Assembly: GCF_003063335.1 (NCBI RefSeq)
Contig: NZ_NERX01000006.1
Location: 124,001-188,000, forward strand
DNA length: 64,000 bases
Reading direction: 5' to 3'
DNA from: Limnohabitans sp. MMS-10A-192
Lineage (GTDB): Bacteria > Pseudomonadota > Gammaproteobacteria > Burkholderiales > Burkholderiaceae_C
Positions 9,335-18,070 of the stretch are shown here, piece by piece. Below the pieces are notes generated by a model. That model was not told the origin of the DNA, made no database searches, and saw nothing but the letters and a program-made list of their open reading frames with translations. The position numbers and the translations under genes are program-made. Positions within the stretch are counted from its first letter, which is position 1, and the number at the start of each line of letters is the position of its first letter.

Positions 9335-10084
9335 TCAGAGCCACGCTTTCAGAGCCAATCCTGCAGCCACCAGCCGAGGCCCGACAGGGGTCGCCAAGGC
9401 CTCCAAAAGTCCTGCGGCAGTTCGAGACGCCTGTTGACCGGCTCCATCTGACTTCATCGGTTCACGCTCAAGGTTCAAGCGAAACTGCCAATCCTGAGGC
9501 GCCTGCTGCAGCAAACGGGGTAAACCACCCACCAAGGCATTGGCGGCACGCTGAGCAGCATCGCTTGCGGGCTCGACGCTGACCAACTGCCAGCCTGCAC
9601 CTGCACTCCAGCGTTGGTACTCGGATACACGTAACCTCGGACAGCCAGCCCAGCGAAGCCTCACACCCCCATCAACATTGCCGGGTTCCGAATGAAAATC
9701 GAAATTCACTTCTTGAGGCGGCAAGCCAAGGGCTTGGGCCACCTCCAACTGAACCTCGGCAGGCCAACCATCGGAGGACAAATTTGCCGGGCCACTGAAC
9801 TCGCCGGTCACCAAATCGGGAGCGGACATGCTCATGCACAGCCTGTGACGTGCCAGCCGCCGTCCACGCCCCATCTCGGCCAAAGCCGGACTCAACCAAG
9901 ACGAATCAAGCAAGCCCGCATCTGCCGGGCCTTGCAAAATGGTTGAAGCATGCACACGCGCCAAACCCGGACTGACACGCGCCAAGCCGACCAAGGCCCA
10001 AGATGTCCCGGCAGGGGTCAGACCCCACGCCAAACGAACAGAACGAGCGCCTATCCTTGGCCATAACCATTTCAAAGCTTGCAT
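9335..10084 (-). CDS. PilM-like protein, reduced
   Basis: 249 residues from ATG 10084; a GTG directly upstream is possible, but GGAGG sits six bases before the ATG. Its place directly upstream of pilN, together with the phrase EVQLEVAQALGLPPQEVNFDF, points to PilM, the actin-like cytoplasmic partner of PilN. PilM is normally about 350 residues with an ATP-binding phosphate-1 loop near its N-terminus; I do not see that loop, and about 100 residues are missing. It may be an adaptor without nucleotide binding. It is first in the operon and divergent from mrcA. Confidence 0.62.
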   Translation of the reverse strand: MQALKWLWPRIGARSVRLAWGLTPAGTSWALVGLARVSPGLARVHASTILQGPADAGLLDSSWLSPALAEMGRGRRLARHRLCMSMSAPDLVTGEFSGPANLSSDGWPAEVQLEVAQALGLPPQEVNFDFHSEPGNVDGGVRLRWAGCPRLRVSEYQRWSAGAGWQLVSVEPASDAAQRAANALVGGLPRLLQQAPQDWQFRLNLEREPMKSDGAGQQASRTAAGLLEALATPVGPRLVAAGLALKAWL

Positions 10085-10220
10085 CACGGGCCTCCCTGAC
10101 GGGGCCTTACTGGCCCTCTACGGTGTCTTTTGTAGCAGGGAAAGCAAATTGACACAATATTTTTTCAATCCAAAGAATTCACTTTTACAAAACAAACCCA
10201 CCCAAGCGGCCCAAGATTTT

Positions 10221-10226
10221 TATAAT
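10221..10226 (+). promoter_or_regulatory. Candidate -10 box for mrcA
   Basis: A perfect TATAAT lies in an AT-rich stretch. It overlaps the first in-frame ATG of the mrcA reading frame (10225); if it is used, transcription would start near 10233 and translation must start later, at ATG 10267. The -35 region is poor. A second possible -35 hexamer, TTGACA, lies at 10149-10154, but its -10 partner is weak. Confidence 0.45.
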
Positions 10227-10266
10227 GCAACGAGGTGGCCAACCGGCTTGCCCTGCCGATGCCCCT

Positions 10267-12657
10267 ATGACAATCCAAGACAAAACCGATCACAAATCCG
10301 AACACGCCAGCCACCCTTTGAAGTCTGCCTCAGTGGCTTCATGGTTGATGAAGATCGTTTTATGGGGTCTTGGGATCATGGTGGCGGGTCTGCTGGCCCT
10401 CTTGCTGGTCGTTGGTGTGGCCATGGTCGTGGCCTACCCTAACCTGCCGGATATTTCGGATCTCGCAGATTACAAGCCCAAATTGCCCTTGCGAATTTAC
10501 ACGGCAGACAACCAGTTGATGGGCGAGTTCGGTGAAGAGCGCCGCCACCTCACACCGATCAAGGACATCCCAGATGTCATGAAAAATGCAGTGCTGGCCA
10601 TTGAAGACAACCGCTTTTACCAACACGGTGGCGTCGATTATTTAGGCATCCTGCGGGCAGGCATTGCGAACATCGGTCGGGTCAAGAGCCAGGGGGCATC
10701 CACCATCACCATGCAGGTCGCACGCAATGTGTACCTGTCATCCGAAAAAACCTACACCCGCAAAATTTATGAAATTTTGCTGACCTACAAGCTCGAGCAC
10801 ATGCTGAGCAAGGACCAAATCCTTGAGATCTACATGAACCAGATCTTCTTGGGCAATCGGGCTTATGGTTTCGCGTCGGCTGCTGAAACTTATTTTGGCA
10901 AGTCACTGCGAGAGATCACCATCGCTGAAGCAGCGATGCTGGCTGGATTGCCCAAAGCGCCTTCGGCCTACAACCCGATCAGCAACCCAAAGCGCGCCCG
11001 ATCGCGCCAGCTCTACATCATCGAGCGCATGGAAGAGAACGGGTACATCACTGCAGAACAAGCCAAAACGGCCAAAGCGGAACCCTTGGCATTGCGCACC
11101 TCAGGCGACAAACGGACTTTGCATGCCGAATATGTGGCGGAAACCGTGCGCCAAATGGTCTTTGCTCAATATGGTCAAGACACCTATACCCGCGGTTTGA
11201 ACGTTTACACCACGATTCAGTCTACCGAGCAAATGGCTGCCTACAAGGCATTGCGTCAAGGCATCATGGACTTCGAGCGACGCCAGATTTACCGTGGCCC
11301 TGAAAAGTTCGTGGATCTGCCCGAAGATCCCAAACAAATGGAAGACGTCATCGATGACGCACTGGAAGATCACCCTGACAACGGTGATGTCATGTCTGCG
11401 GTGGTGCTCGAAGCGTCCCCACGCAAAGTGGTGGTGGTACGCCAAAACGGCGAACAAATCACCATCACTGGCGAAGGTCTCAAGCCTGCCCAGTCTGGTC
11501 TGTCCGAGAAAGCGGCTCCTGCGAAGCAAGTGCGCAGAGGTGCAATCATCCGGATTTCTCAATTACCCAAAGTGGGCTGGGAAATCACCCAGTTGCCAGA
11601 AGTAGAAGGCGCTTTTGTGGCCGTCACCCCTCAAACCGGAGCGATCCGGGCACTGGTCGGCGGGTTTGACTTTGCCAAAAACAAATTCAACCACGTGACC
11701 CAGGCCTGGCGCCAACCGGGCTCAAGTTTCAAACCGTTCATCTATTCTGCAGCCTTGGAAAAAGGTTTTTCGCCAGCCACCGTGATCAACGATGCCCCCA
11801 TGTTCTTTGATGCCGGCGTGACTGGCGGCCAACCTTGGGAGCCCAAAAATTACGACGGCACGTTTGAAGGACCCATGACCCTGCGCAGAGGTCTGGCCAA
11901 ATCGAAGAACATGATTTCTATCCGAATTTTGCAGTCGGTGGGCACGCGCAATGCTCAGGACTGGATCGGGCGCTTTGGCTTTGACGAAGAGAAACACCCT
12001 CCCTACCTGACCATGGCTTTGGGTGCGGGATCGGTGACACCGATGCAGTTGGTCAGCGGCTATGCCGTATTTGCCAACGGTGGCTACCGGATGCAACCTC
12101 ATTTGATCACCCGTATCGCCGATTACAAAGACCGCGCCTTGGTCGAAAGCCCTGCACCAACACAACCGGATGAAGCTCAACGAGCCATTCCGGCACGCAA
12201 CGCATTTGTCATGACCAGCTTGTTGCAAGAAGTCACCCGCTCTGGCACGGCAGCACGCGCGCAAGCCACACTCAAACGCAGCGACATTTACGGCAAAACC
12301 GGAACCACCAACGACTCCATGGATGCCTGGTTTGCAGGCTACCAGCCCAACCTCGCCGCAGTAGTCTGGATCGGCTACGACACCCCAAAAAAACTCGGCG
12401 ACCGCGAAACTGGCGGCGGCTTGAGCCTGCCCGTTTGGATCAACTTCATGGAAACTGCACTGAGGACCATCCCGATCTCGGCACCAGTCGTCCCCGAAGG
12501 TTTGATCAATGTTGGCGGGGATTGGTTGTTTGAAGAACTGGCCCGAAATGGCAGCGTCACCACCTTGGGTGTCGGCAGTGAAGGCACCGCCGCGAAACCT
12601 GCCGCATTGCCACCCGGCGAAGAAAAGAACCGAATCCTCGATCTTTTCCGCAACTGA
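10267..12657 (+). CDS. mrcA: Penicillin-binding protein 1A, bifunctional peptidoglycan synthase
   Basis: 796 residues from ATG 10267. It polymerises lipid II (glycosyltransferase) and cross-links peptides (transpeptidase) at the outer face of the inner membrane. There is a short cytoplasmic tail and one membrane helix (about 29-57). The GT51 catalytic Glu is in AIEDNRFYQHGG (about 113), with SQGASTITMQ and the KILEIYMN-type block after it. The transpeptidase carries the SSFK active serine (about 487), an SKN triad and KTGTTND (about 670). An OB-like insert lies between the two. The upstream ATG 10225 overlaps a TATAAT, so I prefer the later start. Divergence from the pil operon is the classic ponA-pil arrangement. 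Confidence 0.95.
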   Translation: MTIQDKTDHKSEHASHPLKSASVASWLMKIVLWGLGIMVAGLLALLLVVGVAMVVAYPNLPDISDLADYKPKLPLRIYTADNQLMGEFGEERRHLTPIKDIPDVMKNAVLAIEDNRFYQHGGVDYLGILRAGIANIGRVKSQGASTITMQVARNVYLSSEKTYTRKIYEILLTYKLEHMLSKDQILEIYMNQIFLGNRAYGFASAAETYFGKSLREITIAEAAMLAGLPKAPSAYNPISNPKRARSRQLYIIERMEENGYITAEQAKTAKAEPLALRTSGDKRTLHAEYVAETVRQMVFAQYGQDTYTRGLNVYTTIQSTEQMAAYKALRQGIMDFERRQIYRGPEKFVDLPEDPKQMEDVIDDALEDHPDNGDVMSAVVLEASPRKVVVVRQNGEQITITGEGLKPAQSGLSEKAAPAKQVRRGAIIRISQLPKVGWEITQLPEVEGAFVAVTPQTGAIRALVGGFDFAKNKFNHVTQAWRQPGSSFKPFIYSAALEKGFSPATVINDAPMFFDAGVTGGQPWEPKNYDGTFEGPMTLRRGLAKSKNMISIRILQSVGTRNAQDWIGRFGFDEEKHPPYLTMALGAGSVTPMQLVSGYAVFANGGYRMQPHLITRIADYKDRALVESPAPTQPDEAQRAIPARNAFVMTSLLQEVTRSGTAARAQATLKRSDIYGKTGTTNDSMDAWFAGYQPNLAAVVWIGYDTPKKLGDRETGGGLSLPVWINFMETALRTIPISAPVVPEGLINVGGDWLFEELARNGSVTTLGVGSEGTAAKPAALPPGEEKNRILDLFRN

Positions 12658-12705
12658 GCCGTTGGCATCCTGTGGGGCAGGGCGCTTGCGCTGACCGTGA
12701 ACGCC

Positions 12706-13035
12706 TCAGGCGCTGAATGCGAGTCTCAAACCAGACTGGTCTGATGCATAACGCGTCAGGCTGGTCCAAAATTCGCCTTGACCCTTGGTGTCCTGCCAGG
12801 CTTGGCCATCAAAGCGGTAATGAAAGCCGCCGCAACGGGCCGCCAACCACACTTCGTGCAGGGGTTTTTGCAAATTGATGACGATCTGGCTGCGGTTGGC
12901 AAAGGTCAAAGTGACCATGCCGCCAACACGCTGGTTGTCGATGTCGGCATCGGTGTCGTCGTTCAGGCGATCGCAACAAATCTCTACGCCAGCGAGCAGG
13001 CGCTCGGCTTGGTCCATGAATTCAAGGTCGGTCAT
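12706..13035 (-). CDS. cyaY: Iron donor protein CyaY (frataxin homologue)
   Basis: 109 residues, the usual CyaY length. It binds ferrous iron through an acidic first helix and modulates Fe-S cluster assembly on IscS/IscU. The acidic residues are visible in [10 protein letters not shown] and [13 protein letters not shown] (about 5-34), and the sheet in [19 protein letters not shown] and [18 protein letters not shown]. It is convergent with mrcA and divergent from lptM with only 12 bp between the two starts, so each promoter must lie inside the other gene. Confidence 0.95.
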   Translation of the reverse strand: MTDLEFMDQAERLLAGVEICCDRLNDDTDADIDNQRVGGMVTLTFANRSQIVINLQKPLHEVWLAARCGGFHYRFDGQAWQDTKGQGEFWTSLTRYASDQSGLRLAFSA

Positions 13036-13047
13036 TACAATCGCTGC

Positions 13048-13326
13048 ATGTTGAAGGTACCGAAGATTCTAGTCACCACGCTTGCCCTTGTCGGTTGTGC
13101 GGTCGTGTTGAGCGCATGCGGCCAAAAAGGCCCGCTCAAATTGCCCGACACGCCTGCCTCGGCCGGGCGTGCCACCTTGCCGCAAAGTCTCAATCCCTGG
13201 CACACCGCGCCGCAACGAACAAACCGTCCATCCAATGCTTCCGGGACTGCGCCTGCGGCAGAACGGACGGCCATGCCAGACGCCGACAACGACACCACCC
13301 CTTCCGCCTCCTTTTTGAAACCATGA
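13048..13326 (+). CDS. lptM: LPS translocon maturation chaperone LptM (YifL-type small lipoprotein)
   Basis: 92 residues. The signal peptide ends in a lipobox LSAC with Cys24, followed directly by [10 protein letters not shown], the signature of LptM/YifL. In E. coli this outer membrane lipoprotein helps oxidative maturation of the LptDE LPS translocon. The rest is a low-complexity Pro/Ala/Thr tail, longer than in E. coli. I chose ATG 13048 because it gives a normal signal peptide. The stop overlaps the lysA start (ATGA). Confidence 0.9.
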   Translation: MLKVPKILVTTLALVGCAVVLSACGQKGPLKLPDTPASAGRATLPQSLNPWHTAPQRTNRPSNASGTAPAAERTAMPDADNDTTPSASFLKP

Positions 13327-14612
13327 CCGCCACATCCAACGCCCTCGCCTTGCCCGGCCAACCCCACATCGCTTACCAAGGCAGTGAGCTCATGGTCGAA
13401 GGCGTTCGCCTGTCTGACCTGGCCCGCGCGCATGGCACCCCACTGTTTGTGTATTCCAAAGCCGCCATGCTGTCGGCCTTGGCGGCCTACCAGCGGGGCT
13501 TTGCCGGACGCCAAGCCCAAATTTGCTATGCGATGAAGGCCAATTCCAGCCTGGCCGTACTGCAAGTGTTTGCCAATGCCGGTTGCGGTTTTGACATCGT
13601 GTCAGCAGGTGAACTGGCCCGTGTGCTGGCCGCTGGCGGTGACCCGGCCAAGGTGATTTTCTCGGGTGTTGGCAAAACCCGCGCCGAGATGAAGCAAGCC
13701 CTGAAAGTGGGCATTGGTTGCTTCAACGTCGAAAGCGAAGCCGAACTCGATGTGCTGAGCGATGTGGCCGCGTCGATGGGCCTCAAAGCCCCGGTCAGCC
13801 TGCGCGTGAACCCCAACGTGGACCCCAAGACCCACCCCTACATCTCCACAGGTCTGAAAGGCAACAAATTCGGCATCGCCCACGAAGACGCTTTGCGCGC
13901 CTACCGCCACGCGGCCAGCCTGCCGGGCTTGCAGGTCGTGGGCATCGATTGCCACATCGGCTCGCAGATCACCGAAATGACGCCTTACCTGGACGCCATG
14001 GACCGCGTGCTGGATTTGGTGGCCGAGATCGAAGCGGCGGGCATTGCCATCCACCACATCGACTTTGGCGGCGGTCTGGGCATCAACTACAACGGCGATA
14101 CCCCACCCGAGGCCGATGCACTGTGGGCGCAGTTGCTGGCCAAGCTGGACGCACGCGGCTACGGCCAGCGCCAGCTGATGATCGAGCCGGGCCGCTCGCT
14201 GGTGGGCAATGCAGGCGTGTGCCTGACCGAGGTGCTGTACCTCAAGCCCGGTGAGCAAAAGAACTTCTGCATCGTCGATGCGGCCATGAACGATCTGCCA
14301 CGCCCGGCCATGTACCAGGCCTTCCACCAAATCGTGCCCGTCACAGCGCAGGCCGGCGAAGGCACGGTGTATGACGTGGTCGGCCCTGTGTGCGAGAGCG
14401 GCGACTGGATCGGCCGCGACCGCCAGCTGCTGGTGCAAGCCGGTGACGTTCTGGCCGTGCTGTCGGCGGGCGCTTACTGCATGAGCATGGCCAGCAACTA
14501 CAACACCCGTGGCCGCGCCGCAGAAGTCTTGGTGGACGGCACAAAAACCCACCTGATCCGCCAACGCGAATCGGCGTTCGACACCTTCGCGCTGGAGCAG
14601 CTGGTCGACTGA
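13323..14612 (+). CDS. lysA: Diaminopimelate decarboxylase
   Basis: 429 residues. It converts meso-diaminopimelate to L-lysine with PLP. The PLP lysine is in ICYAMKANSS (about 65-74), the HIGSQI motif about 202, the GGGLGINY phosphate loop about 239, EPGRSLVGNAG about 287 and the CESGDW active-site Cys about 358. The start is the ATG overlapping the lptM stop; the longer in-frame extension upstream is antisense to cyaY and lptM and is not coding. The lptM-lysA pairing is typical of proteobacteria. Confidence 0.97.
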   Translation: MTATSNALALPGQPHIAYQGSELMVEGVRLSDLARAHGTPLFVYSKAAMLSALAAYQRGFAGRQAQICYAMKANSSLAVLQVFANAGCGFDIVSAGELARVLAAGGDPAKVIFSGVGKTRAEMKQALKVGIGCFNVESEAELDVLSDVAASMGLKAPVSLRVNPNVDPKTHPYISTGLKGNKFGIAHEDALRAYRHAASLPGLQVVGIDCHIGSQITEMTPYLDAMDRVLDLVAEIEAAGIAIHHIDFGGGLGINYNGDTPPEADALWAQLLAKLDARGYGQRQLMIEPGRSLVGNAGVCLTEVLYLKPGEQKNFCIVDAAMNDLPRPAMYQAFHQIVPVTAQAGEGTVYDVVGPVCESGDWIGRDRQLLVQAGDVLAVLSAGAYCMSMASNYNTRGRAAEVLVDGTKTHLIRQRESAFDTFALEQLVD

Positions 14613-14633
14613 TCTCCTGAGGCTACCATGCAC

Positions 14634-14662
14634 AAAGGGGCTGAAATTTCAGCCCCTTTTTT
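14634..14662. terminator. Bidirectional terminator between lysA and the molybdopterin oxidoreductase
   Basis: An 11-bp stem, AAAGGGGCTGA pairing with TCAGCCCCTTT, with a short AAT loop and a T-run on the plus strand and the complementary A-run giving U's on the minus strand. It sits between two convergent genes and overlaps the TAA of the minus-strand gene. Confidence 0.88.
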
Positions 14663-16730
14663 ATGCCGACTGGGCCGCTGAGTCCAGCAAGGCCACCTGC
14701 ACCAGGCAGTCGTAAAACACGGGCGCTCGCCCCAGATCGGTCAGGTGCTGGCTGGTCAGTTCGTTGACGTTGGTGCCGTTCAGCCCCAGCTTGCGCCACC
14801 AGATGCCCAGGCCATTGACCACGCCCGAACGCGCCCGCTGGTTGATGCGGGCCTTGCAGTGGTAAGTGCCCCGGTCGTTGAACACGCGCACCACCGCACC
14901 ATCGGCAATGCCACGCTCGGCCGCGTCTTGCGGGTGCATCTCCAACACGGGTTCGGCTTCGATGTCGCGCAGGCTTTGCACGTTCACAAAAGTTGAATTC
15001 AGGAAGTTCCGCGCCGGTGGCGAAATCATCGCCAGCGGGTAGCGCCCACCGGCTTGCGGCACTTCGTAGTTGGGCACATGGTCTGGCCAGCCGTCCAGCC
15101 CCTGGTCCACCAAGCGCTGACTGAAAAATTCGCATCGCCCTGAAGGCGTCGGGAAACCGCCTTGCGCAAAGGGCGCATCGGGCACAGGCAAGGACGCAAA
15201 ACCATGCGCCAGCAACTGCTCGAAGTCCTCCGCATCGCCGATGGCGCTGCGGCACAGGCTTTCGTCGCTCTGAGCAAAACACGGATCGTCAAAACCCATG
15301 CGCTGAGCCAGTGCCCTGAAGATGTCGGTGTTGGTGCGCGCCTGCCCCACGGGCGCAATGGCCGGGCGGTTGAGCAAGACATCGGTGTGGCCATAGCTGG
15401 TGTGGATGTCCCAGTGCTCCAGCTGCGTGGTGGCAGGCAAGATGAAGTCGGCATGGTCGGCCGTATCGGTCTGAAAGTGTTCCAGCACCACGGTGAACAG
15501 GTCTTCGCGGCCAAAGCCTTGCACCACCTTGCCCGACTCGGGGGCGACCGCCACCGGGTTGCTGTTGTAGACAATCAAGGCCTCGATCTGCGGACCAAAC
15601 TCCGCAGAAGCGGGGCGCAGCAAATCATCTCCGATGGTGGACATGTTGATGGTGCGCGGACGCCGCTGGCCCAGCAAATCGGGCCGCTGCAAAGCCGCAC
15701 GCCGCACTGGGAAATGGCCCGAGCTGCTCATGAGCACGCCGCCGCCGCGGTGTCGCCATGCGCCCGTCAGTGCTGGCAGGCACGCCACGGCACGCACGGC
15801 ATTGCCGCCACCGCGCACACGCTGCATGCCGTAGTTCAATCGGATCGCTGCGGCCGGGGTGGTGCCCCAATCGCGCGCCAGCTGCCGGATTTGGGCTGAA
15901 GGCACACCACACACCTCGGCCGCTCGCTCGGGCGACCACTGCAGGGCGCGTTCACGCAGCCCCTCCCAACCCAGGGTGTGGCGGTCGATGTAGTCCTGAT
16001 CGAGCCAGTCATTGACGATCAACTCATGCATCAGCGCCAAGGCCAGTGCCGCATCTGTGCCGGGCCGAATGGCGATGTGCTCGTGGCATTTGTCGGCCGT
16101 TTCGCTCTTGCGCGGGTCAATGCACACCAGCTTGGCGCCCTGACGTTTGGCTTCTTGCGCGATGCGCCAGAAATGCAGGTTGCTGCCGATCGAATTGCTG
16201 CCCCAAATCACGATCAGTTTGGACTCGGCAAACATGCGCACCGGCATGCCGACCTTGTTGCCCAGCGTCTGCGTGAGGCCTTCGGCCCCGGCCGATGCAC
16301 AAATCGTGCGGTCCAGCAAGGAAGCGCCCAACTGGTGAAAAAACCGCGCCGCGATCGATTCACTTTGCACCAGGCCCATGGTGCCCGCATAGCTGTAGGG
16401 CAAGATGGCCTGCGGATCGCGCGCCGCGATGGTTTTCAGGCGGGCGGCGATCTCGTCCAGCGCCTCGTCCCAGCCGACCGGCTCAAACTGGCCTGTGCCC
16501 TTGGGGCCCACACGCCTCAAAGGTTGCAACACCCGTTCAGGGTGGTAGGTGCGTTCGGCATACCGCGAGACCTTGGTGCACAAGACCCCGTCGGTCGCGG
16601 CGTGCGCGGGGTTGCCCTGCACGCGCACCGCTCGGCCGTTTTCCACCGTGGTCAGCAAGGCGCAGGTGTCTGGGCAATCGTGCGGGCAAGCGCCTCGCAC
16701 CACGGTCTGAGCAGGGTCGGCAGTGGTCAT
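14661..16730 (-). CDS. Molybdopterin-dependent oxidoreductase with [4Fe-4S] cluster
   Basis: 689 residues from ATG 16730. The N-terminus holds the Fe4S4 motif CPHDCPDTC (about 14-22) with the fourth Cys in GVLCTKV (about 50). The molybdopterin domain shows ICASAGAEG, WGSNSIGSNLH, CIDPRKSETADKCHEHIAIRPGTDAALALALMH, and the C-terminal dinucleotide-binding domain SPPARNFLNSTF. This is the DMSO reductase superfamily, cytosolic type without a Tat signal. There is no adjacent electron-transfer subunit, maturation gene or chaperone, so the substrate is open. Upstream in-frame residues to 16835 lack a start with a ribosome site. Confidence 0.86.
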   Translation of the reverse strand: MTTADPAQTVVRGACPHDCPDTCALLTTVENGRAVRVQGNPAHAATDGVLCTKVSRYAERTYHPERVLQPLRRVGPKGTGQFEPVGWDEALDEIAARLKTIAARDPQAILPYSYAGTMGLVQSESIAARFFHQLGASLLDRTICASAGAEGLTQTLGNKVGMPVRMFAESKLIVIWGSNSIGSNLHFWRIAQEAKRQGAKLVCIDPRKSETADKCHEHIAIRPGTDAALALALMHELIVNDWLDQDYIDRHTLGWEGLRERALQWSPERAAEVCGVPSAQIRQLARDWGTTPAAAIRLNYGMQRVRGGGNAVRAVACLPALTGAWRHRGGGVLMSSSGHFPVRRAALQRPDLLGQRRPRTINMSTIGDDLLRPASAEFGPQIEALIVYNSNPVAVAPESGKVVQGFGREDLFTVVLEHFQTDTADHADFILPATTQLEHWDIHTSYGHTDVLLNRPAIAPVGQARTNTDIFRALAQRMGFDDPCFAQSDESLCRSAIGDAEDFEQLLAHGFASLPVPDAPFAQGGFPTPSGRCEFFSQRLVDQGLDGWPDHVPNYEVPQAGGRYPLAMISPPARNFLNSTFVNVQSLRDIEAEPVLEMHPQDAAERGIADGAVVRVFNDRGTYHCKARINQRARSGVVNGLGIWWRKLGLNGTNVNELTSQHLTDLGRAPVFYDCLVQVALLDSAAQSA

Positions 16731-16855
16731 GGTTTTGAGAGAACAAGCAATTCCAGTGAGCCATTGTGACCGAAGCCCCCCATCGGCTGCGGCACAAGCC
16801 CCCCAAAGACGCAGGGGTGATGGCAAGTGTCCCAAAGTCTCGCTAGACTGTCTGC

Positions 16856-18070
16856 ATGAAGCTCATCGACGCCATCCTCCACGACGCGGCCAGCATCTCA
16901 GCCATCCGCAAAGACATCCACGCCCACCCCGAACTGTCTTTTGAAGAAGTGCGCACCGCCGACGTGGTCGCCCAACAGCTGATCGACTGGGGCATCCCCA
17001 TTCACCGAGGCATGGGCACCACCGGCGTGGTGGGCATCGTGCATGGGCGTGACGGCGGCGCTTGCGGGCACGGCATTGGCCTGCGCGCCGACATGGATGC
17101 CTTGCCCATGCAGGAGTTCAACACCTTTGCACACGCCAGTCGGCACCACGGCAAGATGCACGCCTGCGGCCATGACGGCCACACCGCCATGCTGTTGGCA
17201 GCGGCCAAGCATTTTGCCAAGCACCGCGACTTTGACGGCACGGTGTATCTGATCTTCCAGCCCGCAGAAGAAGGCGGCGGCGGTGCCCGCGAGATGATCA
17301 AGGACGGCATGTTCGACAAGTTCCCGATGCAAGCCGTGTTCGGCATGCACAACTGGCCCGGCGCACCCGTAGGCACCTTTGCCGTCAGCGCAGGGCCGGT
17401 GATGGCGTCGAGCAACGAATTCAAGATCACCATCCGCGGCAAAGGCAGCCACGCCGCGCTGCCACACAACGGCATCGACCCGGTGCCGATCGCCTGCCAA
17501 ATGGTGCAGGGCTTTCAGACCATCATCACCCGCAACAAAAAGCCGGTGGACGCGGGTGTGATTTCGGTCACCATGATCCACGCGGGCCAAGCCACCAACG
17601 TGGTGCCCGATTCGTGCGAGCTGCAAGGCACGGTGCGCACTTTCAGCATCGAGGTGCTGGACCTGATCGAGTCGCGGATGAAGCAAGTCGCCGAGTCGAT
17701 TTGCGCCGCCTTTGAGGCGGAATGCGAATTCGAATTCGAGCGCAATTACCCACCCACCATCAACAGCGCCGCCGAAGCCAACTTTGCACGCCAAGTCATG
17801 AGCGGCATCGTGGGCGAGGCGAATGTGCTGGTGCAAGAGCCCACCATGGGCGCGGAAGATTTCTCTTACATGCTGCAGGCCAAACCCGGGGCCTATGTGT
17901 TCATCAGCAACGGTGACGGTGCCCACCGCGAGATGGGCCACGGCAGCGGCCCCTGCACGCTGCACAACCCCAGTTACGACTTCAACGACGACCTGATCCC
18001 TCTGGGCGGCACCTATTGGGTGGAGCTGGCCACACAGTGGCTGAGCCAAGCCGCCCAGAGCCAGCCATGA
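16856..18070 (+). CDS. M20-family amidohydrolase (hippurate hydrolase / N-acyl amino acid amidohydrolase type)
   Basis: 404 residues, the usual length for HipO-like peptidases. Metal ligands are visible in RADMDALP (about 79-86), KMHACGHDGHTAML (about 101-114), QPAEEGGGGA (about 139) and the C-terminal MGAEDFSYML (about 339). The dimerisation lid includes KGSHAALPHNGIDP. It cleaves N-acyl amino acids or related amides in the cytosol; the exact substrate is not visible. It overlaps the following gene by ATGA. No clear ribosome-binding site precedes the ATG. Confidence 0.9.
   Translation: MKLIDAILHDAASISAIRKDIHAHPELSFEEVRTADVVAQQLIDWGIPIHRGMGTTGVVGIVHGRDGGACGHGIGLRADMDALPMQEFNTFAHASRHHGKMHACGHDGHTAMLLAAAKHFAKHRDFDGTVYLIFQPAEEGGGGAREMIKDGMFDKFPMQAVFGMHNWPGAPVGTFAVSAGPVMASSNEFKITIRGKGSHAALPHNGIDPVPIACQMVQGFQTIITRNKKPVDAGVISVTMIHAGQATNVVPDSCELQGTVRTFSIEVLDLIESRMKQVAESICAAFEAECEFEFERNYPPTINSAAEANFARQVMSGIVGEANVLVQEPTMGAEDFSYMLQAKPGAYVFISNGDGAHREMGHGSGPCTLHNPSYDFNDDLIPLGGTYWVELATQWLSQAAQSQP

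Noticed and set aside
10014-10026. GGGGTCAGACCCC palindrome inside pilM, identical to the one at 57552
   Set aside because: Here it codes for WGLTP within a continuous pilM frame; a single occurrence of a 13-mer in coding sequence is not enough to call a repeat element.
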